DNA from: Pontiella sulfatireligans
Lineage (GTDB): Bacteria; Verrucomicrobiota; Kiritimatiellia; Kiritimatiellales; Pontiellaceae
Direction of reading: 5' to 3'
NCBI RefSeq assembly: GCF_900890705.1
Contig: NZ_CAAHFH010000001.1
Coordinates: forward strand, 3,224,001-3,288,000
DNA: 64,000 bases
Under the pieces are notes generated by a model, which searched no databases, was not told the DNA's origin, and was given only the letters and a program-made list of their open reading frames with translations. A program made the position numbers and the translations under genes. Every line of letters begins with the position of its first letter. The stretch's first letter is position 1. Shown here piece by piece: positions 36,101-47,300 of the stretch.

Positions 36101-36675
36101 CCTTGGCGGCCGGCGAGCGCACCCGCATGGGCGGCATGATCACCGAAATGCGCAAGCTCTATACGAAGAAGGATCAAAAACCGATGGCCAGCTTCCGCAT
36201 CGAAGGGCTCGAAGGCTCCATCAATGCCATTATATTCCCCACCGCTTACGAGGAATACGGCCTGCTGCTCGAAGACGACGCTACCGCCATGTTTGGCGGC
36301 ATCATGATGGAAGAGGACAGCGGCGACCTAAAGTTTCAAGTGCTGGAAATCTTCCCGCTGGAGCAGGCACCCGGCATTTTCTGCGACCGCGTCAGCATCC
36401 GCCTGCCCGAGATCGGCGTGAACGAAGAGGTGATGGAAACACTCAAAGTGGCGCTCTCGGAATTCCGGGGCAACACGCCGGTGGACCTCTGCATTGAATT
36501 CGTCGATGGCCCCAGGGTGTTCATCAACACCGACCACACCTTCAAGGTTCGCCCCTGCGCCGAGCTGGAACATAAAATTGAGCATACCATCGGCGAAGGA
36601 CTCGTCTACATCGCTTCCAAGTCCGACCCGTTCAAGAATCCGCCCAAAGAGCGCAAGTGGGGAAAGAAGAAGTGA
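33112..36675 (+). CDS. dnaE: DNA polymerase III alpha subunit
   Basis: The replicative polymerase, about 1187 residues. It begins with a PHP domain ([31 protein letters not shown]) and continues into the polymerase core. The catalytic carboxylates are visible in [10 protein letters not shown] near residue 420, and [14 protein letters not shown] lies near 380. A helix-hairpin-helix/little-finger part and an OB-fold ([17 protein letters not shown], near 1005) follow. I chose the GTG at 33112 because AAGGGG lies 6 bases upstream and homologues start at this point; the ATG at 33094 lacks a site. Length and order match the DnaE1 type. It stands alone behind a repeat-rich spacer. Confidence 0.95.
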   Translation: MSSVPFCHLHFHTCYSLLDSTVKVKPAMKAAADMGMEYLAMTDHGVLFGAVEFYKSAYAAGIKPIIGCEVYLARHGIEFTKNSTDPAIRSQRNNMHLVLLAETQEGYENLVRLVSIAHLEGVHYKPRIDKALLRKYSKGLIGLAACLRGEVTEACKDGDLDKAEELAREYSDIFGENNFFLELQDHGLADQKTANKNMLEVAKRTGLPLVATNDVHYIRQEHAEAHDVLICLQRGDLVADPNRHRYEGDQFYMKSGEEMAALFPDQPEAISNTVEIAKRCNVEFFFPEKAEDLHFPFFPLPDGFDSDYDYLIHLGKLGLKKLYGIDDLDNPTTEYEETIKTRFYYEVGVIKKTNYINYFLVVADFIQWARAQGIPVGPGRGSGAGSMLAYSLAITTIEPLKYNLIFERFLNPDRVSPPDFDIDFCPTKRQSVIQYVRDKYGEECVAQIITFGTLGAKTLMRDLGRVLEIPLPYCDRLAKMIPETPGTTLEKALAESPEFKQATRSEPDAQRIMKYARLLEGLPRHTGMHAAGVVIGEKPLIEIIPLTREPKEKLIVVQFEKGPTEEIGLLKMDFLGLKNLTIIYEACSLIKRNHGIDVDPEKLEIDDEKTFELLARGDTVGVFQLESGGMRDTLRQVAPDCIEDIIAILALYRPGPMQFIPTYIKRKHGQEKVEYDHPLLEKILKETKGIIVYQEQIQQAAQSLAGFTLGEGDILRRAMGKKKPEVMDQQRGKFVDGCKTTNNIDAKLANSIFDNITEFAKYGFNKSHSTAYGFVTYQTAWLKAHYPAEFMAALLSGEMGNSDKLTGFISESKEVGIDVLPPSVNESIGRFNAVQDGSGIRFGMAAIKGVGEGVVEEIVNDRDENGPYAGLMDFCSRIPGANKKVIESLIRSGAFDFCGIHRARLFNGIETAIGRAAEALKDKAAGQVSMFDLMGGAAEEAGSSSDEELADVPAWSESDLLAAEKELIGFFISGHPLARYEWVLNQFALKRMKDLQTLAAGERTRMGGMITEMRKLYTKKDQKPMASFRIEGLEGSINAIIFPTAYEEYGLLLEDDATAMFGGIMMEEDSGDLKFQVLEIFPLEQAPGIFCDRVSIRLPEIGVNEEVMETLKVALSEFRGNTPVDLCIEFVDGPRVFINTDHTFKVRPCAELEHKIEHTIGEGLVYIASKSDPFKNPPKERKWGKKK

Positions 36676-36739
36676 AACGTGAAATTTGAAACCGGAAACT
36701 TGAAAGCCCAATACGTAATACGCAGTACGCAATACGCAC
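36676..36739 (+). repeat. Short direct repeats between dnaE and the acyltransferase gene
   Basis: The spacer contains several near-copies of AATACG(C/T)A (AATACGTAATACGCAGTACG and AATACGCA). It also contains GAAATTTGAAACC/GAAACTTGAAA. It has low complexity and no clear ribosome-binding site for the downstream gene. Confidence 0.45.
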
Positions 36740-37648
36740 ATGAAACATAGCGCCAAACACATCTCTGAATATGTCCTGCTCGTTCTCGCAGGGGGCTTGG
36801 TGCGCATCCTGCCGCTGCGGGTTGCTCTGGCGCTGGGCTGGTTGGTGGCGGCGGGCATGCATTACATCGGCGGCTTCCGCAAAGAGGAGGCGCACCGCCG
36901 CTTGAAGAGCGTCTATGGCGACCGCTTTTTGGAACAGGAAATCAAACGCATCGCCTGGCTCTCGTGGCGCAACCTCTGCTTCAACGCAGTCGAGGGGATC
37001 CGCTTTTCCAAGATGACGATTGAGGACGTGAAAAAGCAGCCCTTGGCCGACGTCATTCCCGCACTGCTTCAAGCCCTGGAAAATGAAGAGCAAGGCTACA
37101 TCTTCGCCACCGTCCACATGGGCAACTGGGAGATGGCCGGCGTATCGGCCGACCTCGCGGGCATTCCTATTTTCTCCATCGCCCGGCGCCAGAAAAACCC
37201 GCTGACCGATGCCTATCTCAACCGCGCGCGCAACGCCTTCGACATGGAAATGATTTCGAACGACTCCAAGGTGCTCAAAGGCATCATCCGCCGCATCAGG
37301 GCCGGCAAAGTGCTGGCGATCCTGCCCGATGTCCGCAACAGCACCGAAGCGCTCAAGATCAACTTCCTAAACAGCGAAGCAAACTTGGGGGCGGGCACGG
37401 CCCTCTTTGCCCGCCAGTGCAACTGCCCGATCTACCCCGCCGTCGTCCGCCGCGTCGGCTGGACCAAGCACGACGCCGTCATCTTCGATCCCATCCGCCC
37501 CGACGCATCGCTCGACAAAACCGACGACTGGCAGCGCATGATGCAGCAAATGATGGACATCTTCACCGAAGAGATCGGCAAAACCCCCGAGCAATATTTC
37601 TGGTACAACAAGCGCTGGGTGCTCCAGCCCCTCAAAAAACGTAAGTAG
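36740..37648 (+). CDS. Lysophospholipid/lipid A acyltransferase (LpxL/HtrB-like)
   Basis: A 302-residue inner-membrane enzyme of the LpxL/HtrB group, which adds secondary acyl chains to lipid A. An N-terminal hydrophobic segment (ISEYVLLVLAGGLVRILPL, residues about 8-45) anchors it. The catalytic HxxxxE motif is HMGNWE near residue 127. The conserved ILPDVRNSTEALKINFLN-type loop lies near 195, and the closing QYFWYNKRW is characteristic. Length fits. The start ATG at 36740 has no good ribosome-binding site because of the repeat in front. It is convergent with the RND permease gene. The exact acyl donor and position cannot be told. Confidence 0.88.
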   Translation: MKHSAKHISEYVLLVLAGGLVRILPLRVALALGWLVAAGMHYIGGFRKEEAHRRLKSVYGDRFLEQEIKRIAWLSWRNLCFNAVEGIRFSKMTIEDVKKQPLADVIPALLQALENEEQGYIFATVHMGNWEMAGVSADLAGIPIFSIARRQKNPLTDAYLNRARNAFDMEMISNDSKVLKGIIRRIRAGKVLAILPDVRNSTEALKINFLNSEANLGAGTALFARQCNCPIYPAVVRRVGWTKHDAVIFDPIRPDASLDKTDDWQRMMQQMMDIFTEEIGKTPEQYFWYNKRWVLQPLKKRK

Positions 37649-37719
37649 AGGCGTGGGGCCGGATTGCCATTTCATTGCTTTCGTTCCTCAAGCCTCGCTT
37701 CGCGTCCGATGCCACGAAA

Positions 37720-40700
37720 TCATTCGCCCTTCTTTCCAAAACGGTCGTGGGTCCTCTCTGCGATGGTTTGGAACAGCACGTAGAGCGCCGGGACCAGCAC
37801 GATCCCGAACAGCGTTGCAGCGAGCATACCAAAGAATACGGTCGAACCGATGGCGCGACGGCTTGCTGAGCCGGCGCCTCCAGCAAACACCATCGGCAGC
37901 ACGCCGAGGATGAAGGTGAACGCGGTCATGAGCACCGCCCGAAAACGCTGCCCGGCTCCATCGGCCGCGGCTTCGATGATGGAGAGCCCTTCTTCACGGC
38001 GCGCCTTGGAAAACTCGACAATCAAAATCGCGTTTTTACTGGCGAGGCCAACGAGCAGAATAACCCCGAGCTGCGCATAAATGCTCAGCGGCAGATGGAC
38101 TACCAGCTTCAGTCCGGCCAACGCGCCCAGCACCGCCACGGAGGTGGAGAGAATGACGGGCAGCGGCGTCGTCCAGCTTTCATACTGCGCCACGAGAAAC
38201 AGGTAGGCGAAAACGACGGCCATCAGGAAAATGAGATTGGTCGATCCCGCCACATTGGCTTCCTGATAACTCAGGCCGGACCAGTCGAACGTGTAGCCCT
38301 CCGGCAACGCGGTTTCCGCAATTTCCGACACCTTGGCCATGGCATCGCCGCTGCTGATGAACGGCAGCGGAAAGGCCGTGATCCCCGCCGCTGCAAACTT
38401 GTTGTAGCGCTCGACCATGCGGGGAGCGAGAGTGATGTCGGCCTTCACGAGACTGCCCAGCGGCACCATGGCTCCGGTGCGGCTCTGCACATACAGGCCA
38501 TCCAGTTCCTCAATGCTTTTGCGGTAATCCCAGTCCGCCTGAACAATCGCTCGGTTAACCTGGCCGTCAAAATTGACGTCGTTGACGTAGAGCGAACCCA
38601 GATAGGTCTGCAGCGCGCTGAAGATGGCATCCACCTTCACGTTCATCAGCGAGGCCTTCACCCGGTCAACATCCAAATAGAGGTGCGGCGTGTTGGCCGA
38701 ATAGGCACTGAACCCAAACATGATTTCAGGAGCCATAAAGAGCTGCATCAGGAAATTATTCATGACGGCCTGGAGCTGCTGCGGCCCTTGGCCGGCCGTG
38801 TCCTGCAGCCGGATGTCCAACCCGCCGCTGACGCCCAGTCCCATAATGGCTGGCGGCACAAACAGGTTGAGCTGCGCCCCCGGAACCGCGGACAGCCTGG
38901 CCTGCAGCTTTTGCAGGATGGCCGTCACATGCAGCTCGGGCGATTCGCGCATGCTCCAGTTATCGAGGCCAAACATAAAGAACGCCACGTTTTCCGAGGA
39001 TCCGCCCATCGGACTGAAGCCGGTCACTTGGATGGCATAGTCGATGCCTTCCTCGTCCTGAATCGGAGTAAGCACTTCGTCGAGCAATGCTTCGGTGCGG
39101 GCGCGGGTCGCCCCTTCGGGCAGCTGGGCCATCCCGAAAATAATGCCTTGGTCCTCTTCGGGCAGGAATGCCGCCGGGCTCATCTTGAATAGGCCGTATA
39201 CGCCGCCAAAGACGCCGAGCAGAATCAACGCCGTCATCATGAGGCGGCGCGCCAGGCGCGTACTGCCGGAAACATAGCGGCCGCGCACGCGGCTCAAGCC
39301 GGTATTAAACCACCGCAGCGGCCCATGCTGCTTCGGCTTCACCCGATGCAGCATCGTGGCGCACAGCGCCGGGCTCAGCGTCAGCGCATTTACCGTAGAA
39401 AAAAATACCGCCGCCGAAATGGCCACCGCGAACTGCTGGTAGATCTTGCCGGTGATGCCCGACATGAAACCAATCGGCACAAAAATGGAGAGCAGAACCA
39501 GCGTGGTGGCAATCACCGCACCGCTCACCTGCTCCATCGCCTTGATGGTCGCCGCTTTGTGGTCGAGCCCTTCGCTTTCCATCAGCTCCAGCACGCGTTC
39601 CACCACCACGATGGCGTCGTCCACCACGAGGCCGATGGCGAGCACCAGCCCAAAGAGCGTCAGCGTGTTGATGCTGTAGCCGAGCGCGGACAGCACGAAA
39701 AAAGTGGCGCACAACGACACCGGAATCGTGATCGAGGGAATCAGGGTGGCGCGCCAGTCCTGCAGGAATACATAGCAGACGATGACGACCAACAGGAACG
39801 TCAGCAGCAGCGTCGTCACGATTTCGCGGATGCTGGTGCGGACAAACTCGGTGGCGTCGTACGGGAGCACGCTTTCGAGCCCGGCCGGATAATGCTTTGC
39901 CAGCTGATCCAGCTCGGCCTGGATGGCATCCATCGTGTCGAGCGCATTGGAACCGGGCGTGCGGCTCATGCCGATCGCCACGCAGCGGGCTCCGTTGTAT
40001 TTTGCAGAAAAGAGGTAGTTGTCCGCCCCCTTCTCGATGCGTGCAATGTCCCTCAGATAAACCACTGCGCCATCGTCCCCGGTGCGCACCACAATATTGC
40101 CGAAGGCTTCGGTATTGTTTAGGCGCCCTTCGGCCGTCAGCGTGAAGGAGAGCTGCGCCGTGCCGTCGTCCGGCGAAGTGCCGATGGAACCGATCGAAGC
40201 CTGCAGGTTCTGCCCCCGAATAGCGGCCACCGCATCATCCGGACTAATGCCCAGCGCCGACATGCGGTCGGAGTCCATCCAAATGCGCATGCTGTATTTC
40301 GGCCCGTAGACCTGGGCCCGGCTGATGCCGGGAATGCGCTCCAGCGCGGGTTGAATCATTTTATAGGTGTAGTCGCTCAAAAACAGTTCATCGCGGCTGC
40401 CGTCGGGCGACCGCACGGTCAGGAAGCCCAGCATGTCGGACGATTCGGTTTCAACCGTCACGCCCTGTTGCACGACCTCGGTCGGGAGCAGCGGTTCGGC
40501 CTGCGTCACACGGTTCTGCACCTTGACCTGCGCCATGTCCGGATCGGTGCCGACCGCAAAGGTGATCGTTAGTGAATACGAGCCGGAGTTGTCGGATGTC
40601 GACGACATATAGAGCATGTCCTCGACCCCGTTGACGGCGTCTTCGACGGGCCCTGCCACCGTAGCGGCCAACACCTCGGAACCCGCACCGGGATACATCG

Positions 40701-40842
40701 CACGGACGACCACCTGCGGCGGCGTGACCTGCGGATATTGAGAAATCGGAAGCGATGAGATCGAGAGAATGCCCGCCAGGGTCAACACGATGGCCACGAC
40801 GCCGGCGAGGCGCGGACGCTCGATGAACACGCGCGAAATCAT
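37720..40842 (-). CDS. RND multidrug efflux permease (HAE1/AcrB type), pump 1
   Basis: A 1040-residue inner-membrane transporter with the usual 12 transmembrane segments: the first right after [10 protein letters not shown], then groups near 340-570 and 860-1025. There are two large periplasmic loops. The proton-relay aspartates are visible in the fourth segment ([20 protein letters not shown]). [14 protein letters not shown] and the [16 protein letters not shown] end are typical of AcrB/MexB relatives. It overlaps the adaptor gene by one base (TAATG), so translation is coupled. No outer-membrane channel is encoded in this operon; the TolC of pump 2 may be shared. Substrates are unknown. Confidence 0.92.
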   Translation of the reverse strand: MISRVFIERPRLAGVVAIVLTLAGILSISSLPISQYPQVTPPQVVVRAMYPGAGSEVLAATVAGPVEDAVNGVEDMLYMSSTSDNSGSYSLTITFAVGTDPDMAQVKVQNRVTQAEPLLPTEVVQQGVTVETESSDMLGFLTVRSPDGSRDELFLSDYTYKMIQPALERIPGISRAQVYGPKYSMRIWMDSDRMSALGISPDDAVAAIRGQNLQASIGSIGTSPDDGTAQLSFTLTAEGRLNNTEAFGNIVVRTGDDGAVVYLRDIARIEKGADNYLFSAKYNGARCVAIGMSRTPGSNALDTMDAIQAELDQLAKHYPAGLESVLPYDATEFVRTSIREIVTTLLLTFLLVVIVCYVFLQDWRATLIPSITIPVSLCATFFVLSALGYSINTLTLFGLVLAIGLVVDDAIVVVERVLELMESEGLDHKAATIKAMEQVSGAVIATTLVLLSIFVPIGFMSGITGKIYQQFAVAISAAVFFSTVNALTLSPALCATMLHRVKPKQHGPLRWFNTGLSRVRGRYVSGSTRLARRLMMTALILLGVFGGVYGLFKMSPAAFLPEEDQGIIFGMAQLPEGATRARTEALLDEVLTPIQDEEGIDYAIQVTGFSPMGGSSENVAFFMFGLDNWSMRESPELHVTAILQKLQARLSAVPGAQLNLFVPPAIMGLGVSGGLDIRLQDTAGQGPQQLQAVMNNFLMQLFMAPEIMFGFSAYSANTPHLYLDVDRVKASLMNVKVDAIFSALQTYLGSLYVNDVNFDGQVNRAIVQADWDYRKSIEELDGLYVQSRTGAMVPLGSLVKADITLAPRMVERYNKFAAAGITAFPLPFISSGDAMAKVSEIAETALPEGYTFDWSGLSYQEANVAGSTNLIFLMAVVFAYLFLVAQYESWTTPLPVILSTSVAVLGALAGLKLVVHLPLSIYAQLGVILLVGLASKNAILIVEFSKARREEGLSIIEAAADGAGQRFRAVLMTAFTFILGVLPMVFAGGAGSASRRAIGSTVFFGMLAATLFGIVLVPALYVLFQTIAERTHDRFGKKGE

Positions 40843-41981
40843 TAGAGCGCCTCCTGCAGGGCGACTTGGACCGTTATGCCCGGAGCAGCTTTTTGCACGC
40901 CTTCAACCACCACGCGGTCGCCTGCCTCCAACCCGGAGAGAACCACAAAGTCGGACTCGATCGACTGGCCCAGCTGCACTCGGGCGCTGCCTACCAGCCC
41001 CGCTTCATCCACCGTCAGCACATAGGTCCCCTTTGGGTCCATCAGCACCGCTTTCTGCGGAATGCGCAATCCCATCGGGCGCTCCGGCGTGCCGAGCAGG
41101 ATGGTTACATAACCGCCGGAAACGAGCATGCAGTTCGGGTTTTCAAAGACATAGCGCACCGCCATGGTGCCAGTGGTGGAGCTGATTTCATTATCGTCAA
41201 AATCCTTCTTGCCAACCAATGGAAGCATCGTGCCGTTAGGCAGACGAACCTTGGCCACCATGCCGTTCACGGCACCGTCGATCTCTTGCTGGCGCAGGTT
41301 TAGAAAGGCGCGGTCCGTCAGAGAAAACACCACGCGGATCGGATCCACCTGAACAATGCGCGCCAACGCGTCGGAGCCCGATGTGACATAGTTGCCCTTC
41401 GTCGCCATCGCCATGCCGATGCGACCGCTGATGGGCGCGCGGATTTCAGAGTATGCCAAATCGATCTGCGCCAGGTTCAAGTTCGCTTCGGCCTGCTTCA
41501 CCATCGCTTCGGCTTTCAGCAAATCGCTTTCGGCCGCATCAACGTCCGACTGCGAAACGCTGCGCTCGCCCGCCTTGTGCATGCGCTCCACAAACTTATT
41601 GGCATGCACCCGCACAGCCTGAGCACTGGCCAAATTGGCCTCCCGAACCTCGACGATGGCCTGATACTGGCTTTGATCAATCGTGAAGAGCAGATCGCCC
41701 TCCTTCACAAATGAGCCTTCCGTAAAATGAACCTGGTCGATGTAGCCGGCCACCTCGGATTTCACCATGACCTCCTGAATGGGCTCAACCGCACCGATAT
41801 ATTCATCGAGCACATCCAGGGGAACCGCCTTCAGCTCCATGGCCGCCACGATCGGGGGCGGCATTTGCCCCATTCCCATCATCCCCGGAGGCGGCCCGCC
41901 CGCCGGAACAAACCGGCTGACCAAAAAGCCCAGGCCCATCAGCGCAACCGCTCCAACAATTTTTCCAATCACTTTCAACAT
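40842..41981 (-). CDS. RND efflux periplasmic adaptor (AcrA/MexA type), pump 1
   Basis: This 379-residue membrane-fusion protein links the permease to an outer-membrane channel. Residues 1-25 form an N-terminal membrane anchor or signal ([15 protein letters not shown]), followed by a proline-methionine-rich linker. The lipoyl half-motif [17 protein letters not shown] lies near 65-80, then a helical hairpin (residues about 100-175) and the barrel ([16 protein letters not shown]). It is 29 bases after the TetR-family gene and overlaps the permease start, so the three form one operon. No lipobox cysteine is evident. Confidence 0.9.
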   Translation of the reverse strand: MLKVIGKIVGAVALMGLGFLVSRFVPAGGPPPGMMGMGQMPPPIVAAMELKAVPLDVLDEYIGAVEPIQEVMVKSEVAGYIDQVHFTEGSFVKEGDLLFTIDQSQYQAIVEVREANLASAQAVRVHANKFVERMHKAGERSVSQSDVDAAESDLLKAEAMVKQAEANLNLAQIDLAYSEIRAPISGRIGMAMATKGNYVTSGSDALARIVQVDPIRVVFSLTDRAFLNLRQQEIDGAVNGMVAKVRLPNGTMLPLVGKKDFDDNEISSTTGTMAVRYVFENPNCMLVSGGYVTILLGTPERPMGLRIPQKAVLMDPKGTYVLTVDEAGLVGSARVQLGQSIESDFVVLSGLEAGDRVVVEGVQKAAPGITVQVALQEAL

Positions 41982-42010
41982 CAGATCTCTCCTATCTCCA
42001 ATTTTTCGGC

Positions 42011-42619
42011 TCAGCCAGACAGACTGCTGAACAGCAGGTCAAAACTCGCAATCAACACTTCCACATATTTTTTCCGGTCATATTCCGCATACATCGTAAG
42101 ATTCATTGCTCCCACCCACGAGGAGGCAAAACAGAGCGCAAGATCCCGCGCATCGCGCTTCTTGCTTAAGGCGCCATTCTCCTGCAGGTGGAGCAGCTTT
42201 TGCTCAAACAACTTCAGCGGGTCGCCGCGCAATGCCGCCAGCCTTTCATGAACTTCCGCCATCAGCTCAGCTGACCACTCAATTTGAAAACCGCAAAAAA
42301 ACTCAAACTTCCAGGACTCGTCGTCATCCGCAATGGCCGTGACCAGCTCGACGACCGTATCGCGCAGCTCCGCCAAGGTTTCCGGCATCGCATCCTTATA
42401 ACGCGCACACTGCTTTTCTTCACCGTAGGCCACCACAGCCGCTAAAAGTTCAGGCTTTGTTTTAAAATGCCAATAAACCGCCCCTTTCGTCAGGCCGATC
42501 TCGCTGGCGACATCCACAAACGTTGCTTTTGAATAGCCTTTTTCCGAAAAAACCTTCAGCGCGGCATCTAAAATGCGCTGGCGGGTTTTCTCCGCTTCTT
42601 CTTTTGTTTTCCGGGCCAT
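42011..42619 (-). CDS. TetR/AcrR-family repressor of pump 1
   Basis: A 202-residue regulator. The N-terminal helix-turn-helix matches AcrR well (RQRILDAALKVFSEKGY, TFVDVASEIGLTKGAVYWHF, residues about 12-50). The C-terminal ligand-binding part is mostly helical and includes ESWKFEFFCGFQIEWSAEL. Being the first gene of the operon with adaptor and permease, it probably represses itself and the pump until a substrate binds. An inverted repeat CATACCT-N6-AGGTATG lies 31-50 bases upstream of its start and is the natural operator candidate. Confidence 0.9.
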   Translation of the reverse strand: MARKTKEEAEKTRQRILDAALKVFSEKGYSKATFVDVASEIGLTKGAVYWHFKTKPELLAAVVAYGEEKQCARYKDAMPETLAELRDTVVELVTAIADDDESWKFEFFCGFQIEWSAELMAEVHERLAALRGDPLKLFEQKLLHLQENGALSKKRDARDLALCFASSWVGAMNLTMYAEYDRKKYVEVLIASFDLLFSSLSG

Positions 42620-42649
42620 GAGAGCTCCTTAAATTCGCGGGCATATATA

Positions 42650-42669
42650 CATACCTACCAAAAGGTATG
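42650..42669. promoter_or_regulatory. Inverted repeat CATACCT-N6-AGGTATG, candidate TetR-family operator
   Basis: Perfect 7-base arms with a 6-base spacer lie directly upstream of the pump 1 repressor start. Size and position fit AcrR-like operators, which are 20-24 bases and overlap the promoter of the regulated operon. Confidence 0.6.
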
Positions 42670-42688
42670 CAACGGGATAAATATGAAA

Positions 42689-42934
42689 TCAGGCCTTCAT
42701 GCTGCGGTGCGGCACGCGTTCTTTCCGGACCACGCGCAGGGATTGAACAAAGGGGAAAAAGAGCAAAGAAGCCACGCCGAACACCCCGGCAGCAATCGAC
42801 ACCAGCAGCGCCGAAGCAATAAAGGACATGCCTGTCCACGCAGTAATTTGGTGCGGCAACGTTGCTCCGCCCAACGGCACAAGCGACCACACCACGACCA
42901 ACAGAAACAAAACCAACGTGGACGCCCCCGCCAA
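42689..42934 (-). CDS. Small membrane protein downstream of tolC
   Basis: The frame encodes up to 81 residues with two hydrophobic stretches (LVLFLLVVVWSLVPLGG and SFIASALLVSIAAGVFGVASLLFF) and a basic C-terminus. It lies in the same reading frame as the TolC gene, directly after that gene's TAG stop. The only reasonable start is TTG at 42934, and there is no clear ribosome-binding site. It may be translated by re-initiation after tolC. Function unknown; it could also be a remnant of a longer protein. Confidence 0.45.
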   Translation of the reverse strand: MAGASTLVLFLLVVVWSLVPLGGATLPHQITAWTGMSFIASALLVSIAAGVFGVASLLFFPFVQSLRVVRKERVPHRSMKA

Positions 42935-42973
42935 AGGGGAGAAACGGGGGACGGCGTGTTGCGGGGAGAAAAA

Positions 42974-44377
42974 CTACATGGTTTCCAGAATGCGGCCGGT
43001 TTCAATCTCGAGCGTATTGAGCGAAAGCTGATAGGCAATGAACGCGCGGGCATGTGCGCCCTTTGCACGGACAAGGTCGGTTTGCGCTTCGTTAAGGCGG
43101 GTGATGGACGCCACCCCGGCCTTGTAGGACTTTTCCACGCTGTCGCGAACACGGGTGGTCAGCTCGTAGATCTTCTCTTGCCGCTCAAATACCGCGCGAG
43201 CGGTATCGGCCTCGTCGATCCGCCTCCGCAGCTCGGAGCGGATGGAGAGCCTCAACGATTCGCGTTGCTCTTCGAGCGCTTGCAGTTCGGCTTGCGCTTC
43301 TCTTACCTCGTTGATCTTGCGCCCGCCGGTGAAAAGATCCCATTGGGCGGCCACACCGACAAATGAATCGTAGTTTCCGTGCCGCCCGGCGGTTGAATAG
43401 CCGTCGCGGTCAACATAGTCGAGAGAGCCGGTCAGCGAAACCTCCGGCAACCTCCCGCCTTTGGCCGCCCTCACCTGCTGGGCCATCGCAAGCCGGCCGT
43501 ATTCGAGGGCCTTGTAGTCGGGGCGGTGGCGGAGGGCAAACTGCAGCTCGACCTCCAAGCCGGGCACGGGATGGAAGGACGCAAACCGAATGGACGCCGG
43601 TTGCATCGAATCGGACAGACGGGCCTCGGGCAGCGCCATCAACTCGGCCAGCACCGTACAAGCCGTCTGATAGCTGAACTGCGCCTGTAGATAGCTGCTC
43701 TCTGCCTGAAGGGCGCGAATGGAAAAGTTAAACACATCAGCCTCGGGCGTGGTGCCGGCATTGAAGCGCTTTAGGGCATCCTCTTCGAGCGTTTGGTTAA
43801 AGCGCTCGTCTTGTCCGGAAATCTTCATGTTTTCGGCGGCCAGTTGCGCTTGCCGGAAAGAGACCGTTGCCGAGAGAATCAACAAGCGGCGGGTTTCGTC
43901 GGCGGCCTCCTGCGATCGCTGCACATTATATTTTGCCGCCAGCGCCTGGGCGCGACGGGCAAAGCCGTCGAACAAGAGCCAGTTGGCCTGCAGGCCGGCG
44001 GCGCCCTGCTTCATGCTGTCCGAGACGCGGGTCTGCGGATTAAAATCCGGGTGCAGGCTCGCATCGACGTGGCCATAGCTTCCGTTGAACGAAACCTGCG
44101 GCAGATAAGCTGAACGCACCTGCTTCAGCACGGCATCCGCCGCCACAATTCGCTGCAGCGCTTCACTAACCGATGGGTTGCTGGTCAAGACGGCCTCGCG
44201 CACCTCGGCCAGTGCCATGCCGTTGGTTTGCGAATATCCAAGCAAGGGGGCCAGCAGAGCGAACAGGAACGAGAATTCGGCCACAAAAGAACGAAAAGGA
44301 CACAAAAAACTCTTCCTTCCTAGCTTTTGCAGCCGCTGCGCTTTTTTGCAGCTAATCAATTCAGTAACAGGCTTCAT
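42974..44377 (-). CDS. TolC-family outer-membrane efflux channel, pump 2
   Basis: A 467-residue outer-membrane factor with an unusual, long signal region: basic residues to about 30, hydrophobic FSFLFALLAPLLG near 35-48, then SQTNG. Two repeats of the TolC fold follow, with long helices (EAVLTSNPSVSEALQRIVAA; LAAKYNVQRSQEAADETRRL; EVREAQAELQALEEQRESL) and the two strand segments. AGGAG lies 7 bases before the ATG at 44377, so the long N-terminus is translated. It follows the pump 2 permease by 9 bases. Confidence 0.88.
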   Translation of the reverse strand: MKPVTELISCKKAQRLQKLGRKSFLCPFRSFVAEFSFLFALLAPLLGYSQTNGMALAEVREAVLTSNPSVSEALQRIVAADAVLKQVRSAYLPQVSFNGSYGHVDASLHPDFNPQTRVSDSMKQGAAGLQANWLLFDGFARRAQALAAKYNVQRSQEAADETRRLLILSATVSFRQAQLAAENMKISGQDERFNQTLEEDALKRFNAGTTPEADVFNFSIRALQAESSYLQAQFSYQTACTVLAELMALPEARLSDSMQPASIRFASFHPVPGLEVELQFALRHRPDYKALEYGRLAMAQQVRAAKGGRLPEVSLTGSLDYVDRDGYSTAGRHGNYDSFVGVAAQWDLFTGGRKINEVREAQAELQALEEQRESLRLSIRSELRRRIDEADTARAVFERQEKIYELTTRVRDSVEKSYKAGVASITRLNEAQTDLVRAKGAHARAFIAYQLSLNTLEIETGRILETM

Positions 44378-44386
44378 GGGTTTCTC

Positions 44387-47300
44387 CTACAAATGTTTCG
44401 GGTCGACTTTGATGCGGTAGACCAGCGTGTAGACCACCGGCACAATGATCAGCGTAAGGAACGTGGCGGCGAAAAGGCCGCCCATGATGGTGACCGCCAT
44501 GCCCGAATAGAGCGCGTCGGTCAGCAGCGGCGCCATGCCGAGAATCGTTGTTCCGGCCGCCATGACGACGGGGCGCACGCGGCTGACGGATGAGTCGAGC
44601 ACCGCTTTGTAGGGCTCGACGCCACGTTTGAGCTGCAGCTCGATTTCGTCGATCAGCACCACGGCGTTTTTGATGAGCATGCCGGAGAGTCCGAGGAAGC
44701 CGAGGATGCACATGAAGCCGAACGGGAAGCCGGTGAGCAGCAGCGCGGCCGTTACGCCGATGATCGAGAGCGGCACGGTCATGAAGATGATCAGCGGGCG
44801 GCGCACCGAGTTGAACAGCCAGACCGTGATGACAAACATGCCGAGCAGGCAGATCGGGAAGATGGCGGCCAGCGGCGCCTGCGCCTCGGCCGATTCCTTG
44901 AACTCGCCGGCCCACTCGAAACGGTAGCCGGGCGGCAGTTCGATAGCCTCGATCTGCTCCGCCACTTTGAGGCGCAGCGTGTCAGCCAGGCCATAGACCG
45001 GGTTGCAGCGCGCGGTGATGGTGTTGCGGCGGTCGCGGCGCATGACATAGGGCCACTCCCACTCGTTTTCCATGCCGCTAACGACCTGGTTGATCGGGAT
45101 GAACGCGCGGCTCGTCGAACTCCAAACCTGGACATCGTTCAAGTTGTCGACCGTCGTTCGCTCGGATTCCGGCGGGCGGACCATGATGGGGATCAGCTCG
45201 TTGCCTTCGCGGTAGAGGCCGGTGACCGTGCCGTTGAAGTTGAGCTGCAGCGCCGAGGCCAGGTCGGCGCGCGTTACGCCGACGCGCCGCGCCTGCGTTT
45301 CAGAATAGTGAGGGCGCAGCACCTGCACCGGCTGGCGCCAGTCGAGACGGGCATCCTTTGCGGTCGGTTCGGCGCGCATGATTTCGAGCGCCTGCTTGCC
45401 GAGGCTTTCGAGCACCGCCTTGTCCGGGCCAAAGAAGCGCGCCTCCACATAGAAGGCCATCGGCGGCCCGTTTGGAATGGTGCTGCAGTAGGGCTCCGCC
45501 TCCGGACAGTTTTCCTTCATGTAGATATCGATCTCCTTCACCAGCCGGTCGATGTCGTGATAGTCGTCGGCCTCGACGAGCACCATGCCGTAGCTCGGGT
45601 CGGGGGTTTCGTAGTTGTACAAAAGCATGAAACGCAACGTGCCCTCGCCGGCATACGAGCTGGTCTGCTTGACGCCGTCAAGCGAGCGGATATAGGCGTC
45701 GATTTGGTCGAGATCCTCGGCCGTGCGGTTGATGTGCGTGCCGGCGGGACGCCAATAGTTGATGTAGAAATAGGGCGTGGGCGATTCTGGAAAAAAAGTC
45801 TGCGGCACTTTCTTGAAGCCGGCCACCGCCGCCACCAGCAGCACCACCGTGGCCGCAACGGCGATGACGCGATGGTGCGCGACGGCGTGCAGCATCTTGC
45901 GGTAGCGGCGGAACATCGGCTTGTCGTACGGATCTTTGCCGTGGGTGTCCGGAATCTTCAGGAACCAGACGCAGAACAGCGGCGTAACGGTTACGGCCAG
46001 CACCCAGCTGAACAGCAGCGACATCATCATCACGTCGAAGAGCGAACGGCAGAATTCGCCGACGTTGCCCGCCGAAAAACCAACGGCGGTAAACGCCAGA
46101 ATGGAAATCAAGGTGGCGCCGAGCAGCGGCCACTGCGTGTCGCGCACAACGTCGAACGCCGCCTCTTCGCGGCTTTCGCCGCGCGCGACGCGGATCAGGA
46201 TTCCGTCGGCCACCACGATGGCGTTGTCCACCAGCATGCCGAGCGCAAGAATGAGAGCGCCGAGCGAAACTTTCTGAAGTTCGATCTCCAACACGAACAT
46301 GCCGAGCAACGTGCCGCAAATGTTGAGCACCAGCACCGCGCCGATGAGCAGTCCGCTTTGCCAGCCCATGAAGAACATGAGCAGCACGACCACAATCACC
46401 ACCGCCTCAATCAGGTTGAGCACGAAACCGTTCACCGCCCCGGTAACCATTTCGCTCTGATAGTAGATGGAGTGCAGTTCGATGCCTTCCGGCTGCATCA
46501 GCTCCAGCTCGGCCAGCTTTTCCTTGATCGACTCCCCCATCGCAACGACGTTGCCGCCCACCACGGTGGAGATGCCGATGCCAATGGCCGGCTCGCCGTT
46601 GAAACTCATGATCTGCCGTTTCGGATCATAGTAGCCGCGGCGGATGGTCGCAATGTCGCCGAGCCGCACCAGCTCGCCGCCGTTGCCGACATAGAGATCG
46701 GCAATCAGCTGCTCGCTGGCAAAATCGCCGGTCGGCGTGATGCGGATATAGTTGCCGTCGATCTCCACCTTGCCGCTCGGCTGCACCGCGTTTTGCGACT
46801 GCAGCGTGCCGGCAATCGCTTCCGGCGAAAGGCCGAGCTCCGTCAGCCGGGCGCGCTCAAACTCAACAAAAACCATTTCCTGCTGCAATCCCCAAAAGGC
46901 AATCTTGGCCACATCGTCGCAGTGGAGCAGCTCGGTCTTCAGCTCCTCGGCATAGGCCTTAAGGTCGGCGTAGGTGTGGCCGGCTCCGGTCATCGCGAAG
47001 AATACGCCGTACACATCGCCGAAATCGTCGTTGACGATCGACGGTTCGGCGCCGGGCGGCAGCTCGCCTTGCATGTCGCTGATTTTTTTGCGCAGCTCGT
47101 CCCAGATTTGCGGGAGCTCCGTGCTGTTGAACGCGTCTTGGATATCGACATAGACGATCGACAGGCCGTCCATCGAAGTGGAGTAGACCTCCTTGAGCTG
47201 GCTCATCGACTGGATGGCCTCTTCGATCGGGTCGGTGACCTCTTCTTCCACTTCGGACGGACTCGCGCCGGGATACTGCGTAACGACCAGCGCGGTCTTG

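Noticed and set aside
42462..43152. Two further minus-strand frames (142 and 151 codons) around the end of tolC
   Set aside because: They overlap the tolC and TetR genes in other frames, are rich in arginine, proline and cysteine, and show no family features.
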